A DNA stretch of 64,000 nt, taken from the NCBI GenBank assembly GCA_014860445.1, contig JACZJT010000017.1, positions 142,596 to 206,595 of the forward strand. The letters are read 5' to 3'. This DNA comes from Burkholderiales bacterium (lineage in GTDB: Bacteria; Pseudomonadota; Gammaproteobacteria; Burkholderiales; SG8-39). Positions within the stretch are counted from its first letter, which is position 1; every line of letters starts with the position of its first letter. Under the pieces are notes generated by a model that was not told where the DNA came from, did not search any database, and was given only the letters and a program-made list of their open reading frames with translations. Of this stretch, positions 32,800 to 41,931 are shown piece by piece. The position numbers and the translations under genes are program-made.

Positions 32800-33051
32800 A
32801 TGCTGGATAATGCCGGCTTCTTCGAGCGCCAGCCTGAACCATCCGCAATGCAAAAAGCCGCAGGCGGCACGCTCTCGGACCGCATCGGCCGGCGACCGAT
32901 GATCTGGATTTCGATCCTCGGCGCGCTGCCGTTTACGCTGATGCTGCGCTATGCCAGCCTGTTCTGCACTGCGGTGCCGACGATCGTCATCGGCATGCTG
33001 GTCTGGTTCCTGCCGAACCTGGAGAAAGGCCGCGCGCCTCGCTCCGCTTGA
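32800..33051 (+). pseudogene. Decayed fosmidomycin-resistance-type MFS transporter fragment
   Basis: The 83-codon frame contains a recognisable piece of an Fsr-like MFS transporter: GGTLSDRIGRRPMIWISILG with the loop motif, the following helix LPFTLMLRYASLF, and a C-terminal-looking end WFLPNLEKGRAPRSA. An intact transporter has about 400 residues and twelve helices; here only two or three remain, apparently joined by an internal deletion. Bases before residue 20 do not resemble the family. A remnant, not a working transporter. Confidence 0.65.
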
Positions 33052-33052
33052 T

Positions 33053-33442
33053 TCAGCCCTCCCGGTTGCGCATGTGATCTGCGGTTTTGGAAAACGCGTC
33101 GGCGAGCGCGGCGGCGAAGCCCGCCTCCACGCCGCAATCGCGCATCGCCTGGGCCATGCACGCGAGCCACAGATCGCGCTCGGCGACGCCGATGGAAAAC
33201 GGCAAGTGGCGCGCACGCAGAAATGGCTGGCCGAACTTCTGCTGGTACAGGGGTGGGCCGCCCAGCCAGCCGGAGAGAAACAGGTAGAGCTTTTCCGCTG
33301 AACCCGCCAAGTCCTGCGGATGCAGCTTGCGAATGGCGTAATACTCGGGCTGCGCGTCCATGAGTTGGTAGAAGCGATCGACCAGGGCACGCAGCTTGTC
33401 CGCGCCGCCCAAAGCCTCGAAAGGCGTCGGTTCGCCGGCCAT
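33053..33442 (-). CDS. Group II truncated hemoglobin
   Basis: A 129-residue 2-over-2 globin. Seen: PFEALGGADKLRALVDRFYQLM, the KLYLFLSGWLGGPPLYQQKFG segment with the Trp-Leu-Gly-Gly motif of group II, LRARHLPFSIG with the proximal histidine, and ERDLWLACMAQAM. It binds heme and probably O2 or NO. The ATG overlaps the stop of the upstream permease gene (TGATG), so the two are coupled, although no functional link is evident. Confidence 0.92.
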   Translation of the reverse strand: MAGEPTPFEALGGADKLRALVDRFYQLMDAQPEYYAIRKLHPQDLAGSAEKLYLFLSGWLGGPPLYQQKFGQPFLRARHLPFSIGVAERDLWLACMAQAMRDCGVEAGFAAALADAFSKTADHMRNREG

Positions 33443-35931
33443 CAGGATTCGCGCAGCGCCAGCATAGGCGGATGATTCAGCGCGGCGCGCCCGCCCAGCC
33501 AGGCATTGAAAGCAACGCAGGCAAGACCCGCGAGCGGTCCGACGATCCAGATAACGGCGTTGAACTGCCATGGAAACTGGAACACGCGCTCTGCGAGCAC
33601 GTAGCCGATCGCGGTGGCGCCCGCCGAGGCAAGCAGCCCCGCCACCAGACCCAGAGCGAAAAACTCGGCACGCTGCGCACCGGCCACCTGTGCGCGCCGC
33701 GCGCCCAGGGCGCGCATCAGCGCCGCCTCCTGCAGCCGCTCATCCTGGGTGGAGAGCAACGCCGCGTACAAGACCAGCACGCCGGCGACCAGCGCGAACA
33801 GGAATACGAATTCCACTGCGCGTATCACCTGGTCGAGCACGCCGTTGACCTGGCGCATGATGGCGCTGACGTCGATGACCGTGAGGTTCGGAAACGCCTG
33901 CGTGAGCCGGGTGGTAAACAGGGGATCCGTCGCGGACAGACGGAAGGTACTCATATAACTTGCCGGAAAACGCGCCAGCGCTTCGGGCGTGGTCACAAAA
34001 AAGAAATTCGGACGCATCGAATCCCAATCGAGTTTGCGCACGCTGGTCACGGGCACGGTGACGTCCGCACCACCGCCGCTGAAGCTCAGTCGGTCGCCGA
34101 GCTTGATCCCCAATCGCTCGGCGATCCAGACTTCGACCGACACCGCGCCCTGCGCGTAGTCGTCAGCTGTGAACCAGCGCCCGTCGGTCACCTGGTTTCC
34201 GGCCGGGAGCGTCTGCATGAAACTCAGGTTGAACTCGCGATCGATCTGGCGCTTGGCGCGCTCGTCTGTGTAGTCGGACGAACTGACCGCGCGCCCGTTG
34301 ATCGCGTTCAGCCGCGCGCGCACCATCGGAAAACTGGTGGGTGCGTCTATGCCGCTCTTCGCGAGGAATTGCGCCAGCGGCCGCACCTGATCCGGCTGGA
34401 TATTGACCACGAATCGATTGGGCGCATCCTGCGGCAGTTTGGTGCGCCAGGCCTCGAGCAGGTCGCCGCGTATGAAGGTCAGCAGCAACAGCACCGTCAG
34501 TCCCAAGGCAAGCGCGACGATCTGCACCGCATTGGCGCGGCTGCGCCGGCGCAGGTTCGCCAAGCCATAGCGCCAGGACACGCCGCCGGCGCGCCCCAGC
34601 AGCGCGAACAATCGCAGCGCGCCCAGACTTACCAGCCAGAACACGAGAAATGCCGCGCTGAAACCGCCGAACACGGTGGCGCCGAGTTTGAATTCGCCCG
34701 CCTGCCAAAGCAACAACGCGGCCAGCGCGGACAAACCCAGCGCATAGCCCGCCAGTGCGTTTTGCCGGGGTGCGCCGACCTCGCGTCGGATGACGCGTAT
34801 CGCCGGCACGTTTTTCAGTTGCAGCAGCGGCGGCAGCGCGAAGCCGAGCAACAACAACAGGCCTGCGGCGTATCCCTGCAACACCGGATAAAAGCCCGGT
34901 TGCGGCAGGGACGCAGCGACGAAGTCGGTGAGCCAGACCGCAATCACCGCCTGTCCCGCGTAGCCGAGCACGCAGCCCAACGTACAGGCGAACAGACCGA
35001 GGAGTACGAACTCCCAGCTGAACAAGGCAAACAAGCGGCCCTGCAGGGCGCCAAAACAGCGCATCACTGCATAGCCGTCCAGATGGCGCTGCGTATAGCG
35101 GCGCGTCGAAAGCGCGATGGCGACGGCGGCGAGTATCACCGCGAGCATGGACGAGAGCCCGAGGAATTGCTGCGCACGGTCCAGCCCCGCGCGCACCTCG
35201 GGACGCGCATTGCCCAGACTTTCGATGCGCTGCCCTGCAACCAATCTGGGTTTGGCCCAGGTCGCGTAATTTTCAGTAGCGGCGCGCGCGCCGGCGATGT
35301 AGAGCTGATAGCGCGCGCGGCTGCCGGTCTGGATCAGCCCGGTGGCGGGCAGGTCTTCGACGCGCATCAGCAGTCGCGGCGCGATATTGAAAAAACTCAG
35401 CCCGCGATCCGGTTCCAGCGTCAATACCGCGCCCACTGTGAAACGCGCATCGCCGAGTTCAATCTGGGCACCCGCTGCTGCGCCCAGCGCGGCGCTCAGG
35501 CGCTCGTCCAGCCAGACACTGCCCGGCGGCGGAAGCGTATCGGTTTCGGCATCCTGCGCGTTCAGCCGCGGCGCGATGCGCAGCTTGCCGCGCAAGGGAT
35601 AGCCCGCACTCACGGCCTTGACTCCGGCGAGTTGCGTAGCCTCCCCGGCCCGCGCCATGCTCACGAAACTCACACCGTCGACACGCGCCAGGCCGCGCCT
35701 GGCCGCATCCGCGCTCAATTCCGGCGCGAACGGATGGTCGGACAGAAGCAGCACATCGGCGCCCAGCATCTGGTTGGCCTCCTGCGTCAGCGCCTGCCAA
35801 ACGCGATCGGCAAAGAACGCGACGCTGGTGACACTGGCCACGGCGATGACCAGGGCCAGCGCCAGCACACGCAGTTCGCCTGCGCGCCAGTCGCGCAGGA
35901 GCATGGTCAGCGACAGGGAAAATGTACGCAT
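33442..35931 (-). CDS. ybbP: FtsX-like ABC permease, YbbP type
   Basis: An 829-residue permease with two FtsX/MacB-type modules. It has a first helix near residue 20 (LRVLALALVIAVASVTSVAFF), a large periplasmic domain, three helices near 245-400, further helices in the 400-500 region, a second periplasmic domain and three closing helices ending with LAGLACVAFNAWLGG. Size and pattern match E. coli YbbP. With YbbA it forms an export-type ABC system of uncertain substrate. Start at 35931, giving the MRTFSLSLTMLLRDW opening; the frame to 36018 overlaps ybbA. Confidence 0.9.
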   Translation of the reverse strand: MRTFSLSLTMLLRDWRAGELRVLALALVIAVASVTSVAFFADRVWQALTQEANQMLGADVLLLSDHPFAPELSADAARRGLARVDGVSFVSMARAGEATQLAGVKAVSAGYPLRGKLRIAPRLNAQDAETDTLPPPGSVWLDERLSAALGAAAGAQIELGDARFTVGAVLTLEPDRGLSFFNIAPRLLMRVEDLPATGLIQTGSRARYQLYIAGARAATENYATWAKPRLVAGQRIESLGNARPEVRAGLDRAQQFLGLSSMLAVILAAVAIALSTRRYTQRHLDGYAVMRCFGALQGRLFALFSWEFVLLGLFACTLGCVLGYAGQAVIAVWLTDFVAASLPQPGFYPVLQGYAAGLLLLLGFALPPLLQLKNVPAIRVIRREVGAPRQNALAGYALGLSALAALLLWQAGEFKLGATVFGGFSAAFLVFWLVSLGALRLFALLGRAGGVSWRYGLANLRRRSRANAVQIVALALGLTVLLLLTFIRGDLLEAWRTKLPQDAPNRFVVNIQPDQVRPLAQFLAKSGIDAPTSFPMVRARLNAINGRAVSSSDYTDERAKRQIDREFNLSFMQTLPAGNQVTDGRWFTADDYAQGAVSVEVWIAERLGIKLGDRLSFSGGGADVTVPVTSVRKLDWDSMRPNFFFVTTPEALARFPASYMSTFRLSATDPLFTTRLTQAFPNLTVIDVSAIMRQVNGVLDQVIRAVEFVFLFALVAGVLVLYAALLSTQDERLQEAALMRALGARRAQVAGAQRAEFFALGLVAGLLASAGATAIGYVLAERVFQFPWQFNAVIWIVGPLAGLACVAFNAWLGGRAALNHPPMLALRES

Positions 35932-35956
35932 GGCACGTCGGGCGCGAATCAGTCTT

Positions 35957-36616
35957 TCATGCGAGGATGCGCCCGCCCACCAGCCGGATCTGGCGCTGGC
36001 AGCGGTGCGCAATCGCATCGTCGTGGGTCACGAGCACCAGCGTCGTGCCGGCCGCGGCGTTGAGGGAAAACATCAGATCGATGATGGCCGCGCCGGTTTC
36101 CGCGTCTAGATTGCCGGTGGGCTCGTCGGCCAGCAGCAGCTTGGGTTGCATCACGAAGGCGCGCGCCAGTGCGACGCGCTGCTGCTCCCCGCCGGAGAGG
36201 TATTTCGGATAATGCCCGAGTCGCTCGCCCAGGCCGACGCGCTCCATCATGGCGGTGGCGCGACGCGCCGCGTCGGCAGCGCCGGCCAGTTCCAGAGGCA
36301 GCATCACGTTCTCGAGCGCGTTCAGGGCCGGCAGCAACTGAAAGGACTGGAACACGAAACCGAGCAGGCGCGCGCGCAGCGCCGCACGACCGTCTTCGTC
36401 CAGCGCGAACAGGTCGGCGCCGTCCAGATGCACGCTGCCGGCGCTGGGGGTATCCAGTCCGGCGAGCAGGCCCAGCAGCGTCGATTTGCCCGAACCCGAA
36501 GCGCCGACGATGGCCACGGCTTCGCCCGCCATGACCTCGAACTCGATCTCATGCAGAATGACGAGCTGGCTCGTTCCGTTCGGCACCACCTTGGACAGTC
36601 CGGCTGCTTTGATCAT
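35957..36616 (-). CDS. ybbA: ABC transporter ATP-binding protein, YbbA type
   Basis: A 219-residue LolD-like ATPase. Walker A GASGSGKST, Q-loop FVFQSFQLLPALNALENVMLP, signature LSGGEQQR, Walker B LLLADEPTGNLD and H-loop THD are all present. The Q-loop region is characteristic of YbbA. It is divergent from tesA by only 22 bases, the same arrangement as ybbA/tesA in E. coli. An alternative ATG at 36640 would overlap the tesA start. Confidence 0.93.
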   Translation of the reverse strand: MIKAAGLSKVVPNGTSQLVILHEIEFEVMAGEAVAIVGASGSGKSTLLGLLAGLDTPSAGSVHLDGADLFALDEDGRAALRARLLGFVFQSFQLLPALNALENVMLPLELAGAADAARRATAMMERVGLGERLGHYPKYLSGGEQQRVALARAFVMQPKLLLADEPTGNLDAETGAAIIDLMFSLNAAAGTTLVLVTHDDAIAHRCQRQIRLVGGRILA

Positions 36617-36638
36617 CGGTGAATTAGAGGCTAGTGTC

Positions 36639-37256
36639 ATGCTGCGAAGATTGTTGTTGCTTACCTGGTTCGGGTTGTCGATGTGCTTGCCGCTCGCGGC
36701 CCGGGCGGACGGCACCATTCTGATTTACGGCGACAGCCTGTCAGCCGCCTATGGACTCTCCCAGGATGCGGGCTGGCCCGCCCTGTTGCAAGCGCGGCTG
36801 AAGCGGGAAGGCATGGATTATACCGTGACCAACGCGAGCATCAGCGGTGAAACCACCAGTGGCGGCGCCGCGCGCATCGCCGAGGTGCTCAAGACGCACA
36901 AACCGCGGGTGATTGTGGTCGAACTGGGCGCAAATGACGGTCTGCGAGGCCTGCCGCCCGGGCAGATGCGCGCCAATCTGGCGAAAATCATTACGCGCAG
37001 CCTGCGCGCCAGGGCGCGCGTATTGCTGGTAGGCATGCGCATGCCGCCCAATTACGGCCCGTCCTATACCCGGGAATTCGCGCAGGTCTACATCAGTCTC
37101 GCCAGCGAGTACAAAACCGCACTGGCGCCGTTTCTGTTTGAGGGCATGGAGCAGCGCCGTGAATTGTTCCAGGCGGACAATCTGCATCCGACCGCCGCGG
37201 CTCAGCCGATACTGATGGAGAATATATGGAAAGCCCTCGTACCCCTGTTGAAATGA
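36639..37256 (+). CDS. tesA: Multifunctional acyl-CoA thioesterase I / lysophospholipase
   Basis: A 205-residue periplasmic SGNH hydrolase. A signal peptide (about 23 residues, ending ARA) is followed by block I GDSLSAAYG (Ser33), the glycine of block II near SGETTSG, block III GANDGLRG and block V DNLHPT with the catalytic Asp and His. It cleaves acyl esters and thioesters. It starts opposite ybbA and is followed ten bases later by a PrpF-like gene. Confidence 0.95.
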   Translation: MLRRLLLLTWFGLSMCLPLAARADGTILIYGDSLSAAYGLSQDAGWPALLQARLKREGMDYTVTNASISGETTSGGAARIAEVLKTHKPRVIVVELGANDGLRGLPPGQMRANLAKIITRSLRARARVLLVGMRMPPNYGPSYTREFAQVYISLASEYKTALAPFLFEGMEQRRELFQADNLHPTAAAQPILMENIWKALVPLLK

Positions 37257-37266
37257 GCAGCCGCAT

Positions 37267-38400
37267 ATGACGCAGAGAAAATTTCCCGCAGTGTTCATGC
37301 GCGGCGGCACCAGCAAGGCCATCATGTTTCATGCGCGCGACCTGCCGCCGGCACGAGCCGATTGGGATGCGATTTTTCTCTCCGCCATGGGCAGCCCGGA
37401 CCCCCACGGCAGGCAATTGGACGGCATGGGCGGCGGCGTTTCCTCCTTGTCCAAAGTGTGCGTGATAGCGCCTTCCTCACGCGATGACGCGGACATCGAC
37501 TACACCTTCGCGCAAGTGCAGGTAAAGGCGGCGCGCGTCGATTACGGCGCCAACTGCGGCAACATGTCCTCGGCGGTCGGCCCGTTTGCGCTCGAGGAAG
37601 GGCTGGTCTCCGCGGCCGGCGGCGAGGCCATGGTGCGCATATACAACACCAATACGCGCAAAATCATCCATTCCACCTTTGCCGCGCAAGCAGGCCGCGC
37701 GGCGGCCGAAGGTTCACTCGCAATTCCGGGCGTGACCGGCACCGGCGCGCCGATCCGGCTCGACTTCGTCGACCCCGGCGGCGCGACGACAGGCAGGCTG
37801 CTGCCCAGCGGAAACGTGTCGGACATGCTCGACATACCCGGTCTGGGCCGAATCGAGGTCTCGATGGTCGATGCCGCCAACGCCTGCGTGTTCGTCGCCG
37901 CTGCGGCCCTGGGATTGAAGGGCACCGAAATGCCGGACGAACTCGAAAGCGATGCGGCTGTGATGGAAAAACTCGCCGCCATTCGTCTGCACGCTTCCGT
38001 GGCGATGGGCATCACGCGCACACTGGATGAGGCGCGCGCGCGTAGCGCGGTTCCCTTCATCGGCTTCGCCTCACCGGCACAGGCTGCCTGCACCCTGTCC
38101 GGCGAGCGGCTGCCCGCTTCGGCTGCCGACCTGACGCTGCGTGTGATTTCGAACGGGCAGCCGCATCGCGCACTGCCGCTGACCGCATCGCTATGCGCCG
38201 CGGTCGCAGCACGCATCGAACACAGCGTAGTCTGGCGCGCGGCCCGGCGCGATGGCGGCGACACGCTGAGGCTGGCGATGCCTTCGGGCGTGCTGACCGT
38301 AGGTGCGCAAGTCCAGCGCGGAAGCGCCGGATGGCAGGCGACGCGCGGCTCTTTTTACCGCACTGCGCGACGCTTGTTCGAAGGCTGCGTCTACGCCTGA
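37267..38400 (+). CDS. PrpF/methylitaconate-isomerase family protein
   Basis: A 377-residue member of the PrpF family (DAP-epimerase-like fold), which isomerises methylated aconitates or itaconates. Seen: PAVFMRGGTSKAIMFHARDLP at the start, LDGMGGGVSSLSKVC, DYGANCGNMSSAVGPFA with the catalytic cysteine, and GSLAIPGVTGTGAPIRLDF. In 2-methylcitrate pathways prpF accompanies acnD; neither acnD nor prpC is nearby, so the substrate is open. Ten bases after tesA. Confidence 0.87.
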   Translation: MTQRKFPAVFMRGGTSKAIMFHARDLPPARADWDAIFLSAMGSPDPHGRQLDGMGGGVSSLSKVCVIAPSSRDDADIDYTFAQVQVKAARVDYGANCGNMSSAVGPFALEEGLVSAAGGEAMVRIYNTNTRKIIHSTFAAQAGRAAAEGSLAIPGVTGTGAPIRLDFVDPGGATTGRLLPSGNVSDMLDIPGLGRIEVSMVDAANACVFVAAAALGLKGTEMPDELESDAAVMEKLAAIRLHASVAMGITRTLDEARARSAVPFIGFASPAQAACTLSGERLPASAADLTLRVISNGQPHRALPLTASLCAAVAARIEHSVVWRAARRDGGDTLRLAMPSGVLTVGAQVQRGSAGWQATRGSFYRTARRLFEGCVYA

Positions 38401-38489
38401 GCTTTGCAGGATCGATCGGGATTCAGAACCCCACCCGGGGCTGTTCACCGTGCGATAATCTGCCATCTCTCCCCGATGAGGTTTCGTCC

Positions 38490-38780
38490 GTGATCAAATT
38501 CGGATTCAAGATCAAAACCCGCGGCGGCACGGTTGTCGACAACCTGATTTTTGCCGCACGCGAACGCGCCGAGGCCGAGCGCAAGGTCATGCAGATCTAC
38601 CATCACTGCGAAATTCTCGACTGCCACGAGGTGCAGCCTTCGATAAACGAGGAGACCCTCGATCTGGAACACGCGATCGGTCTGATCGGCAAGGAGTTGG
38701 ATGCGGAGCCGCCCGCAACAGACCAGCCGGATTACGTGACGAACCCCGCCGCCAGCAGTTCGTCGAACAAAGCCGAATAA
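38490..38780 (+). CDS. Small conserved hypothetical protein
   Basis: A 96-residue acidic protein starting at GTG 38490 with GATGAGG eight bases upstream. It contains FKIKTRGGTVVDNLIFAARE, RKVMQIYHHCEILDCHEVQP with two cysteines, and a polar tail. No family recognised. Its last 49 bases overlap the end of the convergent parA gene, an unusual tail-to-tail overlap. The frame extending upstream to 38193 is a shadow of the PrpF-like gene. Confidence 0.65.
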   Translation: MIKFGFKIKTRGGTVVDNLIFAARERAEAERKVMQIYHHCEILDCHEVQPSINEETLDLEHAIGLIGKELDAEPPATDQPDYVTNPAASSSSNKAE

Positions 38781-39496
38781 TCCAGCGCCCCGCGGCTTTC
38801 GGGCGCGTGGGTAAACACGTCGAGATTGTGCGCCGGGCTCTCGGCAAGACTGACACTTTCGGCAATGCGCGTCTCGCACATTTCCGCGCCGAAGCGCTCG
38901 CGCAATTTCTGGTCGATGTCCCAGGACATCCGCCGGCGCGCGTCGAATCGCGTGATCACGAAACGGCGCATCGGCGGTTTACCCAGAACGCGTTCCAGCG
39001 CGCGCAAAGTGCGGTCGATCTGCAGGGCACCGTTCACCGCCAGATAGTCGGCGGAAATCGGAATCAGCACCCGGTCGCAGGCAAAAATACCGTTCAGCGA
39101 CAAAACACCCAGCAGCGGACAGGCGTCCATCAGAATCGGGCGGTCGGTATTGAGTTTTTCCCTGACGATGCCCGCGTTGAGCCGCTGCAGGGCCCGCGGC
39201 CCTTTGCCGAACTGCGTATCGACTTTCGACAAATCCAAATGGGCCGGAATGATGGACCAGCCCTTGTTGCTGGTGCGGACCAGTTGCCCGAGTTGCTTCA
39301 CTTCCTGATAGAACGCGTAGAGGCTGTCGCGGCCCTCGCTCGCGGCAACGCCGCTGAGCGAAGACAAATGCGCTTGCGGATCCAGATCGATTACCAGGGG
39401 TGAACTGCCGCGACGCTCGAGCAGGGCGGCCAAATTCAGCGTCGTGGTGGTCTTACCCACTCCGCCTTTTTGATTGAACACCACGATTCTCGCCAT
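38732..39496 (-). CDS. ParA-family ATPase (orphan)
   Basis: A 254-residue Walker-type partition ATPase. Seen: deviant Walker A KGGVGKTTTTLNLA near residue 10, IDLDPQAHLSSLSG (switch region), the CPLLGVLSLNGIFACD segment and IPISADYLAVNGALQI. No parB or centromere-like repeat is beside it, so it is probably not the chromosome partition ParA. It may position some other cargo. ATG 39496 chosen; upstream frame lacks similarity. Confidence 0.88.
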   Translation of the reverse strand: MARIVVFNQKGGVGKTTTTLNLAALLERRGSSPLVIDLDPQAHLSSLSGVAASEGRDSLYAFYQEVKQLGQLVRTSNKGWSIIPAHLDLSKVDTQFGKGPRALQRLNAGIVREKLNTDRPILMDACPLLGVLSLNGIFACDRVLIPISADYLAVNGALQIDRTLRALERVLGKPPMRRFVITRFDARRRMSWDIDQKLRERFGAEMCETRIAESVSLAESPAHNLDVFTHAPESRGALDYSALFDELLAAGFVT

Positions 39497-39722
39497 CGGT
39501 CCCCTCTTCGCTAGCAGTCTGGTGACGGCCACGCATCGACCACGGCAGCTTCCGGTATCACAATATTCTCTCAAAAACAATGTCTTGGCAATGATTTTTC
39601 GCTAATCTTTTGACTTCGGCGTGAAACCCCATAAACGGCTTGGGAAAATTCAGACTCGCGTGCAGTACAATCGCGGCGACCCATCCGCCTCCAATCCATC
39701 CTTTCATCGCAAGGACCCGTTC

Positions 39723-40580
39723 ATGGATCCCTTTGGCGCACGCCGGCTGCAACTCCGAAATCTCCTCGACAGCGGAACCACAACGCCGGCGCTGGGGGCG
39801 AGCGACGCATTGAGCGCCAGGCTGATCGAAGCTGCGGGCTTTCCCTGCGTCTACATCGGCAGCTACGCCACCGCAGCCAGCCGCTTCGGTCTGCCGGACA
39901 CGGGACTGCTCAGCCTGCCGGACATGGTGGAACAGGCGCGGACCATCGCGGACGCGGTCGGCATCCCGGTGATCGCGGATGCCGAGGGCGGTTTCAACGA
40001 CGCAGCCAATCTGTGGCGCACGGTGCGCGACTTCGAGCGCGCCGGCGTGTGTGCAATCCATATCGAAGACCACGCTTTCGGCAAGCACGCCGACGTGCCG
40101 CAGCGGCTGCACGCCAAGGAAGCGGTTGCGAACCGCATCCGCGCCGCGGTCGATGCACGCACCGACCCGAATTTTCTGATCATCGCGCGCAGCGACGCTG
40201 CCTGGGCGCTGGGCGACCTGGACCAGACCATTTCCCGGCTGAACGCCTACGCCGAAGCCGGTGCGGACATGGTGTTTCCGACGATGCTCCCGCCGCCGAA
40301 ACTGAAGGAAATCCGCGCGTCACTGAGCCGGCCGGTGATGGTGGTGGACACACCGGGATACGCCCTGGCCGACGAAGCCGCGGCCGGCGCCGCCATCGTT
40401 CTTTACTACGGGTTTTCGCTATTGGCGCAATACCGCGCGGTACGCGACGCCGCTGAGCGGTTTCGCCAGACTGAAAATGCCGATGCCATCGACGGGCTGC
40501 GCGCCGAGGCGGCAAAATTCGAAGACTTCATCGGCTACGCAGCGTTCGCGGAGCGCTCGCGCAAGTACGGCCCGCACTAG
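39723..40580 (+). CDS. Isocitrate lyase / PEP mutase family enzyme
   Basis: A 285-residue TIM-barrel enzyme of the PEP mutase/isocitrate lyase superfamily. Seen: PALGASDALSARLIEAAGFPCVYIG, the Mg-binding stretch ADAEGGF, AIHIEDHAFGKHAD where lyases usually have a K-K-C-G-H loop, and IIARSDA. The catalytic cysteine of isocitrate and methylisocitrate lyases is absent from that loop, so it may be an oxaloacetate decarboxylase-like member. ATG at 39723 chosen. Confidence 0.85.
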   Translation: MDPFGARRLQLRNLLDSGTTTPALGASDALSARLIEAAGFPCVYIGSYATAASRFGLPDTGLLSLPDMVEQARTIADAVGIPVIADAEGGFNDAANLWRTVRDFERAGVCAIHIEDHAFGKHADVPQRLHAKEAVANRIRAAVDARTDPNFLIIARSDAAWALGDLDQTISRLNAYAEAGADMVFPTMLPPPKLKEIRASLSRPVMVVDTPGYALADEAAAGAAIVLYYGFSLLAQYRAVRDAAERFRQTENADAIDGLRAEAAKFEDFIGYAAFAERSRKYGPH

Positions 40581-40668
40581 GGCGAATCATCGCGCGCGTC
40601 CGGCCGTTTGACATCCGGGTCGATCGCCTTAACTGCGCATTCAACCGGCTCGCTCGGACCCCTTCGCG

Positions 40669-41868
40669 TCACCGCTCGAGCCGCCTAAGCGTGAGACCAA
40701 GCATCACGCCGAGCAGCGCCGCGCTCCCCGTAACAATCAGCGCATCGCGCCACAGCCCGCTCGCGGCAACCAGCATGGCAATCAGCGGCGGACCCGCAAA
40801 CGTGCCGAGGTTGCCGAACTGATTGAACAGGCCCTGCAGCGTGCCGATCTGCTTCGGCGTGCGCGCAAGGCTGGCCGAAGCGGACAACACCGAGGCCGGG
40901 ATCACCCCCCCGGTGAATGAAAGCAGCAGGCACAAGCCATAACGGATCAGATCCGGAAGCAGATCGAGAAAGATGCCGACGCCGCATAGGCCGGTAATCA
41001 GGCTGGCGCAAGCGATCAAACTTCCGCGGCGGAAATTGCGTTGCAGCAGGCTGCCACCGAGCAGATTGCCCGGCACGTTGACCAACACCATCAAGCAGGA
41101 CAGCAGCGATACCGCCAAGGGTGAGAGCGCGCGCTGCTCCTGGAGGAAGGTGGGCATCCAGATGATCAGGGCGAAATGTTGAACGGTCCAGGTGCTCATG
41201 GCCAGAGCCAGCAGCCAGGGCTTGAGTTGCACCAACACGGCTTTTGCCGCGGCGAACGGGTGGGCTTGCGCTTCGGCCGACCGGGGCAGGTGGTAGGCAG
41301 GGCGCGAGCGGATAACGGCCAGCAATGCCGTCAGCAATGCCGCCAGGCTCAGCACCCACATTCCACGCCAGCCGCCCATGGGCAGCACCGCCGGCGCCAA
41401 CAGCATGGAAAGTCCGACTCCCGCCGGCAGATAGGCGCCCCAGATGCCGAGCGCGAAAGGCCGGTCCAGCGGCGTACTGGCGGAACTGAGCAAGGCCGGC
41501 GCGGAGACCGCGACGGCAACAACACCGGCGCCTTCGGCAAAGCGCGAAATCAACAAGGCCGATTCGTTGCCCGCAACGAGGCCACCCAGTCCGCCCGCGA
41601 TTCCTGCGCCCAGGCCGATGATGCACATGCGCAAGGCGCCGATGCGATCGCCCAGCACCCCGAACAGCAAGGCTGTCGTCACCGCCATGGTATTGATCAT
41701 GGACGCCACCCAGCCCGCGGCCACGAGCGAAAGGCCGAATTCGGTGCGCAACTGCGGCATGGCGATCGGCACCTTGCCCACGTTCATGGCTACGGCGACC
41801 CCGCACAGCACGGCGGCAAACACGGCGCGCCAATCGGTTTCGCTTCGCGTCGGTGCAGTGAATTTCAT
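40669..41868 (-). CDS. MFS transporter, CynX/NimT-like
   Basis: A 399-residue twelve-helix transporter of the major facilitator superfamily. The loop between helices 2 and 3 reads GVLGDRIGALRMCIIG, and the second half begins around KPWLLALAMSTWTVQHFALIIW. Layout resembles the CynX/NimT anion and nitrate-like branch. Substrate unknown. Not obviously in an operon; 63 bases separate it from selD, which it follows on the same strand, so co-transcription is possible. Confidence 0.85.
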   Translation of the reverse strand: MKFTAPTRSETDWRAVFAAVLCGVAVAMNVGKVPIAMPQLRTEFGLSLVAAGWVASMINTMAVTTALLFGVLGDRIGALRMCIIGLGAGIAGGLGGLVAGNESALLISRFAEGAGVVAVAVSAPALLSSASTPLDRPFALGIWGAYLPAGVGLSMLLAPAVLPMGGWRGMWVLSLAALLTALLAVIRSRPAYHLPRSAEAQAHPFAAAKAVLVQLKPWLLALAMSTWTVQHFALIIWMPTFLQEQRALSPLAVSLLSCLMVLVNVPGNLLGGSLLQRNFRRGSLIACASLITGLCGVGIFLDLLPDLIRYGLCLLLSFTGGVIPASVLSASASLARTPKQIGTLQGLFNQFGNLGTFAGPPLIAMLVAASGLWRDALIVTGSAALLGVMLGLTLRRLER

Positions 41869-41931
41869 GGTGCCTGAAGCGAAGCGCCGCAGGGAAACGC
41901 CGGCTAGACCCTGCGTTCCGGTCGAAAGCCC

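Noticed and set aside
33472-36063. An 863-codon open frame on the plus strand
   Set aside because: It is antisense to the ybbP permease gene, and its product is a low-complexity Arg/Gln/His-rich chain without domains. High GC makes such long shadow frames common.
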